From positions 1 to 64,000 of the forward strand of contig NZ_OBMT01000010.1 of assembly GCF_900217815.1 (NCBI RefSeq): a stretch of 64,000 nucleotides of DNA, given 5' to 3'. Within the stretch, counting starts at the first letter, position 1. Each line of letters opens with the position of its first letter. A model generated the notes under the pieces. The model saw only the letters and a program-made list of their open reading frames with translations, was not told the origin of the DNA and searched no databases. Made by a program: the position numbers and the translations under genes. This document shows positions 32,671 to 41,394 of this stretch, one piece after another. This stretch comes from Rhodobacter maris. GTDB lineage: Bacteria; Pseudomonadota; Alphaproteobacteria; Rhodobacterales; Rhodobacteraceae.

Positions 32671-33603
32671 TCAGAGGTGAATGCCCTGCCGGAACGGGTC
32701 ATTCGGCAGGAAGAAGAGCTGGCTTTCGGCCATCACATGCGCCTGTCCGGTGATCGAGGGGATCACGCCGCCGCCCGGACCGGGTTGCCACGAGAGCCGA
32801 TAGGAGCTGCCGATCACGCTTTCCTGCACGATCTCTTCGCCCTGGGGCAAACGCCCCTCGGCGGCGAGGCAAGCGAGGCGGGCCGAGCTGCCGGTGCCGC
32901 AGGGGGAGCGGTCATAAGCATCGTCGGGACAGAGCACGAAGTTGCGTGAATGCCCCTCGGGCGTGCGCGCGGGGCCATAGAAGATCACGTGATCGACGGG
33001 CATCCCGTTCTCGCCGCCAAGCCGGGCTTCATGGAGCGCCGTGCGCACGGCGATGGTCGCCTCGGTCAAGGCCTTGATGTTGCCGGGCTCGACCGGGATC
33101 GGGCTCGGATCGACGAGGAAGAAGCAATTGCCGCCATAAGCGATATCGCCCGTCACGGTGCCCAGCCCCGCCACCTCGACCGAGACGGCGCGGTGAATGC
33201 GCCGGCTCTCGATATTGGTCACGGTGACGGTGTTCGGGTCGCGCACATCAACCGTCACCACGCCCACCGGCGTCTCGATCCGGTGCTGGCCAAGCCCGAT
33301 CCGGCCCATATGCACGAGCGTCACCGCAAGCCCGATGGTGCCGTGCCCGCACATGCCAAGCACGGCCTCGGCGTCGAAATAGATCACGCCTGTGACGCAG
33401 CTCGGATCGACGGGGGGCACCAGCAGCGCGCAGACCATCGCCGCCTGACCGCGCGGCTCAAGGATCACCGAGCGATAAAAATCGCGGTGGTCGGTGGCGA
33501 GGGCGGCCGCGCGTTCCGAAAGCGGCCCGGTGCCAAGGTCCGGCCCGCCATCGAGGATCACCCGCGTCGGCTCGCCGCCGGTGTGGCTGTCGATCACATG
33601 CAT
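32671..33603 (-). CDS. 4-hydroxyproline 2-epimerase (proline racemase family)
   Basis: Inverts the alpha-carbon of trans-4-hydroxy-L-proline to cis-4-hydroxy-D-proline. The 310-residue protein has both catalytic cysteines of a racemase/epimerase: Cys85 in MCGHGT and Cys235 in SPCGTGSSA. Presence of both excludes the hydroxyproline dehydratase subtype, where one is replaced by Ser/Thr. The N-terminus IDSHTGGEPTRV is typical. The ATG lies inside the last codons of the upstream DapA-like gene (10-nt overlap), so the two are coupled. A terminator follows the stop. Confidence 0.9.
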   Translation of the reverse strand: MHVIDSHTGGEPTRVILDGGPDLGTGPLSERAAALATDHRDFYRSVILEPRGQAAMVCALLVPPVDPSCVTGVIYFDAEAVLGMCGHGTIGLAVTLVHMGRIGLGQHRIETPVGVVTVDVRDPNTVTVTNIESRRIHRAVSVEVAGLGTVTGDIAYGGNCFFLVDPSPIPVEPGNIKALTEATIAVRTALHEARLGGENGMPVDHVIFYGPARTPEGHSRNFVLCPDDAYDRSPCGTGSSARLACLAAEGRLPQGEEIVQESVIGSSYRLSWQPGPGGGVIPSITGQAHVMAESQLFFLPNDPFRQGIHL

Positions 33604-34553
33604 TCAGCGATCACCCCGCCCTGTTTCGACCAGTTCGCAAACCAGCGGTTGAACTGGTGGAACTGCGCCTCGCAGAACTTGGCTTGCGAGGGCGAGAGCG
33701 CATCGGTCTCGTTGAGGTTGATCGCATATTGGGTCTCGCCCTTCAGCACCATCAGATGCTTGAAGTAGAGCACGAGATCGACGCCTTCATCGAATTTTGC
33801 CAGCACCGAGAAAGCTTCGGCGAGTTCGCGCGCGCGCAGGTCCGCCTCCGGGCAGCCCTCGGCGGCGCGCTTCGACAGCGCGACCTGCAGGAGCGACTCT
33901 TTCGGGAAGATCGAGCCGATGCCGGTGATCGTGCCAACGGCCCCGCATTTGACGAAACCGTGGTAGACCTCGGTATCGACGCCGACCATCAAGATCACCT
34001 CGTCATCTTGCGAGGTGATGTGCTCGGCGGCGTAGCTCAGATCGGCCCGGCCCCCGAATTCCTTGAAACCGATGAGGTTCTTGTGCTCGGCGCGCAGCGC
34101 GAAGAACAGATCGGCCTTGGTCGAATAGCCGTAATAGGGGCTGTTGTAGATGATCGCGGGCACATCGGGCGCCGCTTCGAGGATCGCCTTGAAGTGGTTG
34201 CGTTGCGCGGGCACCGAGAGCGAGCGGGACAACAGCCGCGGGATCACCATCAGCCCCGCCGCGCCGATCTTTTGCGCATGGGCGGCATGGGCCACCGCCG
34301 ATTTCGGGCTCACCGCGCCGGTGCCAACCACCACGGGCACGCCCGCCTTGGTGAGCCGTTCCACGCCCTCCATCCGCTCTGCGTCGGTCAAAAGCGGCCA
34401 TTCCCCGCAGGAGCCGCAATAAACGACGCCCGACATCCCCGCCGCGATCAGCTCCTGCCCCTTCGCCACCAGCGCGTCAAAATCGGGGCGGCGGTCGGGC
34501 GTGCAGGGGGTCAGCAGCGCGGGGATCGTGCCGAGGAAAACATCTTTGTTCAT
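33594..34553 (-). CDS. DapA-family deaminase, likely pyrroline-4-hydroxy-2-carboxylate deaminase
   Basis: TIM-barrel enzyme of the dihydrodipicolinate synthase/N-acetylneuraminate lyase family, 319 residues. The Schiff-base lysine is Lys164 in IGFKEFGG, the YNSPYYG segment (136-142) supplies the catalytic Tyr, and GSCGEWPLLTDAER replaces the DapA GTTGE motif. In hydroxyproline clusters this family converts pyrroline-4-hydroxy-2-carboxylate to 2-ketoglutarate semialdehyde with release of ammonia. ATG 34553 is preceded by GGAG at good spacing. It lies 32 nt after the aconitase-X gene and overlaps the epimerase. Confidence 0.87.
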   Translation of the reverse strand: MNKDVFLGTIPALLTPCTPDRRPDFDALVAKGQELIAAGMSGVVYCGSCGEWPLLTDAERMEGVERLTKAGVPVVVGTGAVSPKSAVAHAAHAQKIGAAGLMVIPRLLSRSLSVPAQRNHFKAILEAAPDVPAIIYNSPYYGYSTKADLFFALRAEHKNLIGFKEFGGRADLSYAAEHITSQDDEVILMVGVDTEVYHGFVKCGAVGTITGIGSIFPKESLLQVALSKRAAEGCPEADLRARELAEAFSVLAKFDEGVDLVLYFKHLMVLKGETQYAINLNETDALSPSQAKFCEAQFHQFNRWFANWSKQGGVIAECM

Positions 34554-34585
34554 GAGGGGCTCCGTTGGTTGTTCGTGTAGGGCGC

Positions 34586-36262
34586 TCAGGCCGTGATCCA
34601 TTTGGGAGGCGCGGCGGGGGCAAGGCCGGTGCGCAAGGTGCGCGCGCAATCGGCAAGGCTGCCAAAGCGCACCGCGCGCTGGCTCAGCCCCGGCGCGTAA
34701 TGGGCGTATTTACCCGAATTGGTCATCAGGACTTTCGTTTGCGGCGGGAACACCGGCTCGGAGATCGAGCACCAGCACAGGTCCGGGATGATCCGCACCC
34801 CGGCAGCCTCCAACGTCGCGCGCACGCCGTTTTGCGAGATCTCGGAGAGCGTGGCGCGCCCCAGCGTGACAATGGTGCTCAGTCCGGGGGCGGGCGTGGC
34901 CCCTTCGACGAGCCGCGCAAAGGCGGCGCATTCGGCCCCCGAGAAATGCGGGCTGCCAAGCGCGATCAGTTCGACCGTTCCGGCGCCGCGATTGAAGATG
35001 CCCCAGAGACGGGCGAAATCGGCGGAGGTGAGCGTGACATGGTCAGCGCCGGGGGCGGGTGGCAGGTCCGCCTCGGGCGTATGGCCCGCAATGTGCAGCA
35101 TCGGCGCGGCCGAGGTGGTGCCAAAGGCGGCACAGAGCGCCTTGAGGTCATCTTCGGTGGGCTGTGCCGTCTCGAGCCCGCGCAGAAGCGGAATGCGGTC
35201 CGGCGCGGCTTGCCCCAAAAGCCAGCCAAGCATCGGCCAGAAGGCATCGTCCGCGCCTTCGGGCATGACCACATCCACGATCCGGCGCGGTGCGCGGTGG
35301 GCGGGAAGGTACACCCCCGCCTGCGCCGTGCGGCCGGTGAGCGCGATGCACAGATCCATGAAATCGGCGTGTTTCACGGTGCGCGCGCCCAGCACGCTGT
35401 TGGCATAGATCACCGCATTGCTCTCGGCCCAGGCGATGTCTTCGCCCTGCGCGGGGCGGTCGGCGAGCAGATAGGGCGCGCAGGTGAAACTCGGCTTCGC
35501 CCCCATCTCGACATAGGCATCGGCCAGGGCGGCGGCGGCGGCGCCATAGCGCTCCGCAACGCCCTGGCGGCGCCAGTTCGCATGATCGACCGAGATCGCA
35601 TTCATCGTGGTGGGCACCCGAACCCGGCCCCCGCGCCCCGCCATCGCGCGGGCGAAGGTGAGAAAGGCGGGGCTTGCAAAGATGCAGCCGTCGATATGCA
35701 CCCGGGTCACATCCATCAGGCGCGGCGCGCCCTGGGCGCGCGCCATCGTGGTGATGACCTCCATCGCGAGCCGTGCGGCCGAGCCGTGCGCCCCGTCCAG
35801 AAAGGCCCGATCCTCGGGGCTCAAGGCCAGCGCGCCTGCTACGGCATGGAGCGGAAGTTCGAGCGCCCCCGCCTTCAGATGCGAGGCCGTGATCTCGGCG
35901 GTGTTTTCGTGCGCGAGCGCGTCATATTCCGCAGCCTCGAGCCGCAATACTGCGATGTCATGACCAAAAAGCCGCCCCGCGACGAGGGCGCCGAGGGTGA
36001 GAATATCTTCCCCCTCGCGAAAGATCAGCGCGCGCGGCGCGGTGCCGGCAAAGGCGAGCCCCAGCAGCACGCCGCTGCCGGTGCACGAGCCCCGGCTTGT
36101 CGGCATCATCACCACATGCCCCGCGAGCGATGCGCCGTGTTGCGGGTGCAGCGCGTCGATGATTACCCCGGTTTCGGGGTCGACCCCGCCCCAGACGCTC
36201 AAGCCCTCGGTGCAGACCAGAACCGGGCCTTCAACGCTGGCGGGGACGATGACTTGTGCCAT
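34586..36262 (-). CDS. Aconitase X, cis-3-hydroxy-L-proline dehydratase
   Basis: Single-chain aconitase-X of 558 residues. The small swivelling domain is at the N-terminus (about 1-135: VLVCTEGLSVWGGVDPETG, HPQHGASLAGHVVMMPTSRGSCTGSG). The large catalytic domain follows, with HIDGCIFASPAFLTFA, VPTTMNAISVDHANW and a C-terminal MTNSGKYAHYAPGL. Cysteines suitable for a [2Fe-2S] or related cluster are retained. In hydroxyproline operons this family dehydrates cis-3-hydroxy-L-proline to pyrroline-2-carboxylate. ATG 36262 follows GAGG; the reading frame extends to 36376 but without conserved sequence. First gene of the minus-strand operon, divergent from the XRE regulator. Confidence 0.88.
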   Translation of the reverse strand: MAQVIVPASVEGPVLVCTEGLSVWGGVDPETGVIIDALHPQHGASLAGHVVMMPTSRGSCTGSGVLLGLAFAGTAPRALIFREGEDILTLGALVAGRLFGHDIAVLRLEAAEYDALAHENTAEITASHLKAGALELPLHAVAGALALSPEDRAFLDGAHGSAARLAMEVITTMARAQGAPRLMDVTRVHIDGCIFASPAFLTFARAMAGRGGRVRVPTTMNAISVDHANWRRQGVAERYGAAAAALADAYVEMGAKPSFTCAPYLLADRPAQGEDIAWAESNAVIYANSVLGARTVKHADFMDLCIALTGRTAQAGVYLPAHRAPRRIVDVVMPEGADDAFWPMLGWLLGQAAPDRIPLLRGLETAQPTEDDLKALCAAFGTTSAAPMLHIAGHTPEADLPPAPGADHVTLTSADFARLWGIFNRGAGTVELIALGSPHFSGAECAAFARLVEGATPAPGLSTIVTLGRATLSEISQNGVRATLEAAGVRIIPDLCWCSISEPVFPPQTKVLMTNSGKYAHYAPGLSQRAVRFGSLADCARTLRTGLAPAAPPKWITA

Positions 36263-36275
36263 TGTGAACCTCGTT

Positions 36276-36292
36276 CGGTCGAAAAACGGTCG
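36276..36292. promoter_or_regulatory. Direct repeat in the divergent promoter region
   Basis: CGGTCG-AAAAA-CGGTCG, an 11-bp-spaced direct repeat just upstream of the aconitase-X gene, in the 157-bp region shared with the XRE-cupin regulator. It is a candidate binding site for that regulator. Confidence 0.35.
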
Positions 36293-36419
36293 CTCCGCTG
36301 ACCCAGCGGCATCCGCTCGCAACCGCCTTTGGGACTCTCTTTGCTGCGGCGCGCTTGCTAGTGTTGCAACGGCCATGGAAATGTGCTTAAACGATCACAA
36401 ATGGTAAGAAAAGAAAAAT

Positions 36420-37070
36420 ATGACGCAAACGGAAAAATCTTCCCCCGATGAGGCGGAGCCCGCGTCCAGCGCCGAGGGCTGGGAGGCGGAGCGGCTGCAA
36501 TTGCGCTCGGACCTGGGCAGCCGGATGAAGGCGGTGCGGCAGGCCTGCGGGCTCACGCTTGAGGCGGCGGCGCAGCGCACCGGGCTCGCGCTCTCGACCA
36601 TCCACAAGATCGAGAACGGCCGCGTCTCGCCGAGCTATGAGAACCTCGTGCGGATCGCGCGCGCCTATGACATCGGCATGGAGCGGCTGTTTTCGGCCGA
36701 TCATGAGGCGGTGCAGACGACACGGATGACGGTGACAAAGGCGGGGCAGGGGCGCAAGGTGCGCTCCAAGAACTTCGAATATGAGGTGCTTTGCAACGCG
36801 CTCGCGGAAAAGAAGATCATCCCGCTCGTGACCAGGGTGGAGCAGCGCGGCCCGCTCAAGCCCGAGGAGCTGGAGGCCCATACCGGCGAGGAAACGCTTT
36901 ATGTGCTCTCCGGCCGGATCGAGCTGGTGGTCGAGCATTACCAGCCCGTCGTGCTGGAGCCCGGCGATTGCGCCTATTTCGACAGCACGATCCGGCACGG
37001 GCTGCGCGCGCTTGATGCCGAGGAGGCGCGGGTGTTCTGGGCCTGCACCTATGTCGACGTTGACAAATAG
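36420..37070 (+). CDS. XRE-family regulator with C-terminal cupin
   Basis: Transcriptional regulator of 216 residues: HTH_3 DNA-binding domain at about 33-88 (LEAAAQRTGLALSTIHKIENGRVSPS) and a cupin effector domain (about 125-215) with HTGEETLYVLSGRIEL and LEPGDCAYFDS...RHGLRA. XRE-cupin proteins often control the amino-acid catabolic operon next to them, and this one sits between the aconitase-X operon and the Pyr2C reductase gene. The region before the ATG is A-rich (GGTAAGAAAAG) without a strong SD, implying low expression. The effector is presumably a hydroxyproline or a pathway intermediate; that is inferred from position. Confidence 0.87.
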   Translation: MTQTEKSSPDEAEPASSAEGWEAERLQLRSDLGSRMKAVRQACGLTLEAAAQRTGLALSTIHKIENGRVSPSYENLVRIARAYDIGMERLFSADHEAVQTTRMTVTKAGQGRKVRSKNFEYEVLCNALAEKKIIPLVTRVEQRGPLKPEELEAHTGEETLYVLSGRIELVVEHYQPVVLEPGDCAYFDSTIRHGLRALDAEEARVFWACTYVDVDK

Positions 37071-37118
37071 CGCCCCCGCGCTGCCGATCTGATCCCTTCT
37101 CAAGGAGTTTGCCCGACC

Positions 37119-38156
37119 ATGGCCGAGCCGAACATGATTTCCTACGAAGCGCTTTTGGCGCGCGTCGAGACGATTTTCACCACTGTGGGCGTGCTGCCCG
37201 CCGCCGCGAAGGCGGTGGCGAAAGTGATCGTCGCGGGCGAGCGTGACCATTGCAAATCGCACGGGATCTACCGCCTCGAGGGCTGCTTGCGGGTGCTTGC
37301 GGCGGGCAAGGTCAACCCCGAAGCGTTGCCCGAAATCCATGATGCGGGCGCCTCGGTGATCGAGGTTGATGCCAAGGGCGGATTTTCCAACCCGGCCTTT
37401 TATGCCGCGCGGGAGGTGCTGGTGGCGCGGGCGCGCAAGCATGGCATCGCCGCGCTGGTGATCCGCGATTGTCTCCACTTTTCCGCGCTCTGGCACGATG
37501 TCGAGGCGCTGGCCGAAGACGGGCTCGCCGCGCTTTCCATGTGCCCGAGCTATGCCTTTGTGGCCCCGGCGGGCGGCAAGGAGCCGCTTTTGGGCACCAA
37601 CCCCTTTGCCTTCGGCTGGCCGCGCCCGGGCGCCTTTCCCTATGTGTTCGACTTTGCCACGAGCGTTGCGGCGCGTGGCGAGATCGAACTCCATCGCCGC
37701 GCGGGCAAACCGATCCCGGAGGGCTGGGCCGTGGACGCGGACGGCCACCCCACCACCGACCCCGAGGCGGCGCTCGGCGGCGCGATGCTCACATTTGGCG
37801 GCCACAAGGGCTCGGCCATCTCGACGATGGTGGAGCTGCTCGCGGGCGCGATGCTTGGCGAGTTCATGAGCAAGGAAGCGCTTGATTTCATGGGCGGCAC
37901 GGATCTTTTGCCGCGGCATGGCGCGCTGGTGCTGGCGCTCGATCCGCGGGTTTTTGCGGCCCGCAGCGGCCGCGACCCGATTGCAGAAGGGGAAAAGCTG
38001 CTCACCGCGATTGGCGCGCAAGGCGCGCGGCTGCCCTCCGAGCGCCGCTTTGCGGCGCGGGCAAAAGCGATGGCGGAGGGGATCGCGCTCAGCGAGGCGG
38101 AACTGGCGCAGCTTGACCGGTTCGAGCGGCTCGGCCTCGACGCGCTCAAGGCCTGA
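37119..38156 (+). CDS. Pyrroline-2-carboxylate reductase-like (Ldh2/DpkA family)
   Basis: NAD(P)H-dependent imine reductase of the malate/L-lactate dehydrogenase-2 fold, 345 residues. Recognisable segments are GERDHCKSHGIYRLEGC near residue 50, VIEVDAKGGFSNPAFYAA, LLGTNPFAFGWPRPG and FGGHKGSAISTMVELLAG. Members act on delta1-pyrroline-2-carboxylate and delta1-piperideine-2-carboxylate. Here it would reduce the aconitase-X product to L-proline, completing cis-3-hydroxyproline catabolism. It follows the XRE regulator by 48 nt with AAGGAG upstream and ends at a strong bidirectional terminator. Confidence 0.85.
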   Translation: MAEPNMISYEALLARVETIFTTVGVLPAAAKAVAKVIVAGERDHCKSHGIYRLEGCLRVLAAGKVNPEALPEIHDAGASVIEVDAKGGFSNPAFYAAREVLVARARKHGIAALVIRDCLHFSALWHDVEALAEDGLAALSMCPSYAFVAPAGGKEPLLGTNPFAFGWPRPGAFPYVFDFATSVAARGEIELHRRAGKPIPEGWAVDADGHPTTDPEAALGGAMLTFGGHKGSAISTMVELLAGAMLGEFMSKEALDFMGGTDLLPRHGALVLALDPRVFAARSGRDPIAEGEKLLTAIGAQGARLPSERRFAARAKAMAEGIALSEAELAQLDRFERLGLDALKA

Positions 38157-38168
38157 CCCCACGCATAT

Positions 38169-38210
38169 AAAAGGCGCGCGTCCCGGGCTGGGGCGCGCGC
38201 CTTTTATTTT
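38169..38210. terminator. Bidirectional intrinsic terminator
   Basis: Perfect 12-bp stem AAAAGGCGCGCG (38169-38180) / CGCGCGCCTTTT (38194-38205) followed by ATTTT. It sits between the convergent Pyr2C reductase and ABC ATPase genes, with A/U-rich ends on both strands. Confidence 0.9.
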
Positions 38211-38220
38211 ATGTGCCGTC

Positions 38221-38943
38221 TCAGCGCACGCTGGCGAGAAACTTTTGCGTTTCCGGGTGTTGCGGGTCGTTGAAGATCTGCTCGGGCTTGCCGATCTCGG
38301 CCATGATGCCCTTGTGGAAATAGGCCACCCGGTCCGAGACATCGCGCGCAAACGCCATCTCGTGGGTCACGCAGATCATCGTCATGCCTTCCTCGGCGAG
38401 CATCTTCAGCGTTTCGAGCACCTCGCCCACAAGCTGCGGGTCAAGCGCCGAGGTCACCTCGTCAAAGAGCATGTAATCGGGCGACATGGCGAGCGCGCGG
38501 GCAATCGCCATGCGCTGCTGCTGCCCGCCCGAAAGCCGCGAAGGATAGGTGGAGAGCTTGTCGCCCAAGCCCACATGTTTGAGCTGCTTTTCCCCGATCG
38601 CCTCGGCCTCGGCCTTGCCCATGCCCAGCACCTTGCGCGGCGCCAGCGTGACGTTTTCGAGCACGGTCAGATGCGGGAAGGCGTTCCATTGCTGGAACAC
38701 GATGCCGATCTTCTGACGCAGCTTGTTGAGGTTGGTGGATTTCGCATGCACCTCGGTGCCGTCCACCACGATCTTGCCGGTGTCGATCGGCTCAAGCCCG
38801 TTGATGCAGGTCAGAAGCGTCGACTTGCCCGAACCGGAGCCGCCGATCACCGTCACCACTTCGCCCTTCTCGACCGTCAGGTCGATGCCCTTGAGCACCT
38901 CGAGCTTGCCAAAGGACTTGTGGACGTTCTGGATCTCAATCAT
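38221..38943 (-). CDS. Polar amino acid ABC transporter ATP-binding protein (module 1)
   Basis: ATPase of 240 residues, GlnQ/HisP type. Walker A is GGSGSGKSTLL, the signature LSGGQQQRMAIARAL and Walker B MLFDEVTSALDP, followed by the switch His in VTHEMAFARDV. ATG 38943 is chosen because IEIQNVHKSFGKLEVLKGI begins there; the longer frame to 38982 runs into the permease gene. It overlaps the upstream permease stop by 8 nt. Last gene of the substrate-binding protein-permease-permease-ATPase operon, probably importing hydroxyproline. Confidence 0.9.
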   Translation of the reverse strand: MIEIQNVHKSFGKLEVLKGIDLTVEKGEVVTVIGGSGSGKSTLLTCINGLEPIDTGKIVVDGTEVHAKSTNLNKLRQKIGIVFQQWNAFPHLTVLENVTLAPRKVLGMGKAEAEAIGEKQLKHVGLGDKLSTYPSRLSGGQQQRMAIARALAMSPDYMLFDEVTSALDPQLVGEVLETLKMLAEEGMTMICVTHEMAFARDVSDRVAYFHKGIMAEIGKPEQIFNDPQHPETQKFLASVR

Positions 38944-39589
38944 TGGACCACCTTTTTTCGAGATATCCGCCGAGCCTGGCAAGCGGGAAGCTGATGATGA
39001 AGTAGAAAGCGCCGCAGATCATCAGCAGGAACAGGGGCTCCTGCAGGCGCGTGATCAGGATCTGGGTGGATTTGAGAAGCTCGGTCACCTGCACCACATA
39101 GACGAGGGCGGAGTCCTTCATCACGCCGAGCGCGAGCCCGATCCAGGAGGGGAGCGCCACGCGGGTGGCAAGCGGCGCCACGATGTAGCGCATGTCCTGC
39201 CACCAGCTCATGCCGAGCGAGCGCGCCGCGCGCCGCGTGGTGGCGGGCACCGCACCGATGCCGCCGCGCACGATCTCGGCGCAGTAGGCCGCGGTGTAGA
39301 GCGAGAGCACCATGCAGGCGATGGTGAAGCCCGAGAACCGCAGATGCAGCACCATGCCCATGAAGGCATTGGCGAGCACAAGCTGGATCAGGAGCGGCAC
39401 CGAGCGGAAGATGTCCAGAAAGAAAGTCAGCGGCGCGGCAAGCACGGCGCCAAGCTGCACCCGGATCACCCCGAAGAGGATGCCGAGCACGGTGCCAATC
39501 GCCACCGAGATCGCGGTGACGATGATCGTCATCCCCGCGCCCTTGGCGAGAAAGATCAGATCGGCGGCGGAGAGGGCGGTGTCGAACAT
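38936..39589 (-). CDS. Polar amino acid ABC transporter permease (module 1, second)
   Basis: HisM/GltK-type inner-membrane permease of 217 residues with about five TM helices. The family signature is visible as YTAAYCAEIVRGGIGAVPATTRRAARSLGMSWWQDMRYIVAP, containing the EAA-loop glycine. It lies 9 nt after the first permease gene and overlaps the ATPase gene, so all are coupled. Substrate is inferred from the hydroxyproline context only. Confidence 0.88.
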   Translation of the reverse strand: MFDTALSAADLIFLAKGAGMTIIVTAISVAIGTVLGILFGVIRVQLGAVLAAPLTFFLDIFRSVPLLIQLVLANAFMGMVLHLRFSGFTIACMVLSLYTAAYCAEIVRGGIGAVPATTRRAARSLGMSWWQDMRYIVAPLATRVALPSWIGLALGVMKDSALVYVVQVTELLKSTQILITRLQEPLFLLMICGAFYFIISFPLARLGGYLEKRWSND

Positions 39590-39598
39590 GGGGCCCCC

Positions 39599-40264
39599 TC
39601 AGTACCGGAACAGCCGCCAGGCAATCGCCCGGGCGCCGAGGGTGATGATCTTGGTGATCAGATAGAAGATCACCGCGGCAATGGCGAAGAGCTCGAAGGT
39701 GCGGAACGTGAGTGCGTTGAGATCCTGCGTCACGCCATAAAGGTCGGTATTCATGCCGACGGTGACGCCGAGCGAGGTCATCAGCACCGCCCAGACCATC
39801 TGGTTGGTCATCGGCAAAAAGGAGATCCGCAGCATCTGCGGCAGGATGATGTAGCGAAACGCCTGCCCCTGCGACATGCCGAGCGAGCGGCCGGCGCGGG
39901 TCTGCGTTTCCGGGATGGCCTTCAGCGCGCCGCGGAAGTTTTCCGCCAGATAGCCCGCATTATTGAAGGTGATGCCGATCAGGAGCGACACGAAGGGGCT
40001 GAAATGGATGCCGAAGCTCGCAACGCCGAAATGGGCCATGTAGATCTGGAACAGCGCCGGGGTGTTGCGGGCCACTTCGACCCAGGTGGTGGCAATCGCC
40101 CCGAGCGGGCGGGAGCCGGAGAGGCGCAGCAGCGTCAGGAAAATGGCGAGCGCGATGCCGATCAGCATCGAGAGCACCGCCACTTCCATCGTCACCGCTG
40201 CCCCGTCCAGGATCTTCGGGAGCCGGGCGAGCGCCTGGTTCCACTGGAAGGTATATCCGAACAT
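39599..40264 (-). CDS. Polar amino acid ABC transporter permease (module 1, first)
   Basis: GltJ/HisQ-type permease of 221 residues. The His/Glu/Gln/Arg family motif is AGYLAENFRGALKAIPETQTRAGRSLGMSQGQAFRYIILPQ, and the TM helices start at about 17. It follows the binding protein gene after a 76-bp spacer that contains a strong stem-loop, the usual way of keeping binding protein mRNA more abundant than permease mRNA. Confidence 0.88.
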   Translation of the reverse strand: MFGYTFQWNQALARLPKILDGAAVTMEVAVLSMLIGIALAIFLTLLRLSGSRPLGAIATTWVEVARNTPALFQIYMAHFGVASFGIHFSPFVSLLIGITFNNAGYLAENFRGALKAIPETQTRAGRSLGMSQGQAFRYIILPQMLRISFLPMTNQMVWAVLMTSLGVTVGMNTDLYGVTQDLNALTFRTFELFAIAAVIFYLITKIITLGARAIAWRLFRY

Positions 40265-40295
40265 GGCTTTGTCCTGCAGAGGAAGGAAAAGGAAC

Positions 40296-40322
40296 AGCGG
40301 CGCGGGGGGAGGCCGCGCCGCT
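40296..40322 (-). terminator. Stem-loop between binding protein and permease genes (module 1)
   Basis: AGCGGCGCGG (40296-40305) / CCGCGCCGCT (40313-40322) with a 7-nt loop; minus-strand tail GTTCCTTTTCC. It probably acts as an attenuator or 3' stabiliser of the binding protein mRNA. Confidence 0.65.
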
Positions 40323-40340
40323 CTCCACTCCGGTCCCCGA

Positions 40341-41147
40341 TTAGCGGTAGGCGTTCGGGACCGTCAAGGCGGGCAGCTCGCCGCCGACCCATTTTTCATA
40401 GAGCTCGGCATAGCGGCCGGTACGGATCTGCTGGTTCACGAACAGGTTGAGGTAGTTGATCAGCCCGTATTCGTCGCGGTTGGTGAAGAGCGCGACGTAA
40501 TCAGTGTCAAACGGCGCCTTGCCAACCACCGAGATGCCCGGGAAGTTGCCGGTCTTCACGTTGGCCTGCGCGACGGTCGAGGTGGAGACGGTGGCGTCGA
40601 TCTGGCCCTGGCTCAGTGCGAGGAACACGTCGGCCTGGGTCTGATAGGGGCGGAACGTGCCGTCACCCCATTCATTGATCTGCTTTTCGAGCGCGATCGC
40701 CTCGAAGGTGCCTGCGGTGGCGCCGACGGTGTGGCCCTTCATGTCATCGAAGGATTTGATGCCCGAGGCGTCATTCGAGGTCACGGCCATCTCGAAGGCG
40801 AAATAGGGGATCGAGAAGCCCACGGTTTTGGCCCGCTCGAGCGTGTCCGAGGTCGAGGCAACGCCGACATCGACGCGGCCCGACATCAGCGCCGGGATGC
40901 GTTCGGGGAAGGGGGTCTCGACGATCTCGGATTTCACGCCGAGCGCGGCGGCGAGGTCGTTGCAGTAATCGACGTCAAAGCCGATCGGGTTGTTGTTCTC
41001 GTCGCGCATCCCCATCGGCGGGAAGTCGAGCACGACCGCGCAGCGCAGCGTGCCCGAGGCGATGATGTCGTCGAGCTTGTCGGCTTGCGCCGTGCCCGCA
41101 AGCGCCGTGGTGGCGATCAGGGCGGCGGCCATGGTGAGCGTTTTCAT
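40341..41147 (-). CDS. Polar amino acid ABC transporter substrate-binding protein (module 1)
   Basis: Periplasmic SBP_bac_3 protein of 268 residues. The signal peptide KTLTMAAALIATTALAGTAQA ends at about residue 23; then TLRCAVVLDFPPMGMRDENNNPIGFDVDYCNDLAAALG binds the alpha-amino/carboxyl group, and there is a conserved TVGATAGTFEAIAL and a C-terminal YAELYEKWVGGELP. ATG 41147 follows GAGAGG. It heads the minus-strand transporter operon, divergent from the KGSA dehydrogenase gene. The ligand is probably hydroxyproline or proline, from context. Confidence 0.88.
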   Translation of the reverse strand: MKTLTMAAALIATTALAGTAQADKLDDIIASGTLRCAVVLDFPPMGMRDENNNPIGFDVDYCNDLAAALGVKSEIVETPFPERIPALMSGRVDVGVASTSDTLERAKTVGFSIPYFAFEMAVTSNDASGIKSFDDMKGHTVGATAGTFEAIALEKQINEWGDGTFRPYQTQADVFLALSQGQIDATVSTSTVAQANVKTGNFPGISVVGKAPFDTDYVALFTNRDEYGLINYLNLFVNQQIRTGRYAELYEKWVGGELPALTVPNAYR

Positions 41148-41394
41148 AGGGGAACCTCTCTGCTGATTCTCGGGCAACCCTGCCCGCGGTTTTTCTTTCT
41201 CGCGATAAATTTTCATATAAGAAAAAAGCTGGCGCAACAGGAAAATTTTGGATAGAGCAAAGTTGCGATCTAAACGGCTGAATTCGCGCCCTTAAAAAAC
41301 GGGTTTGCAATGAGAGTTCCGGGCAATAGGTCACGTTGACGCAGATTTCGCGAGCCGGCTGCCCGGTTTGCGGGCACAGATGGAAGGACCTCCC
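41148..41394. promoter_or_regulatory. Divergent promoter region, ABC transporter/KGSADH
   Basis: 247 bp, A+T-rich compared with its surroundings. It contains an inverted repeat TTTTC-ATATAA-GAAAA (41210-41225). A TAAGAAAAAAG tract (41218-41228) resembles TAAGAAAAG at 36405-36413 before the XRE regulator, perhaps marking a shared operator. GGAAGGA at 41382-41388 is the KGSADH ribosome-binding site. Confidence 0.4.
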
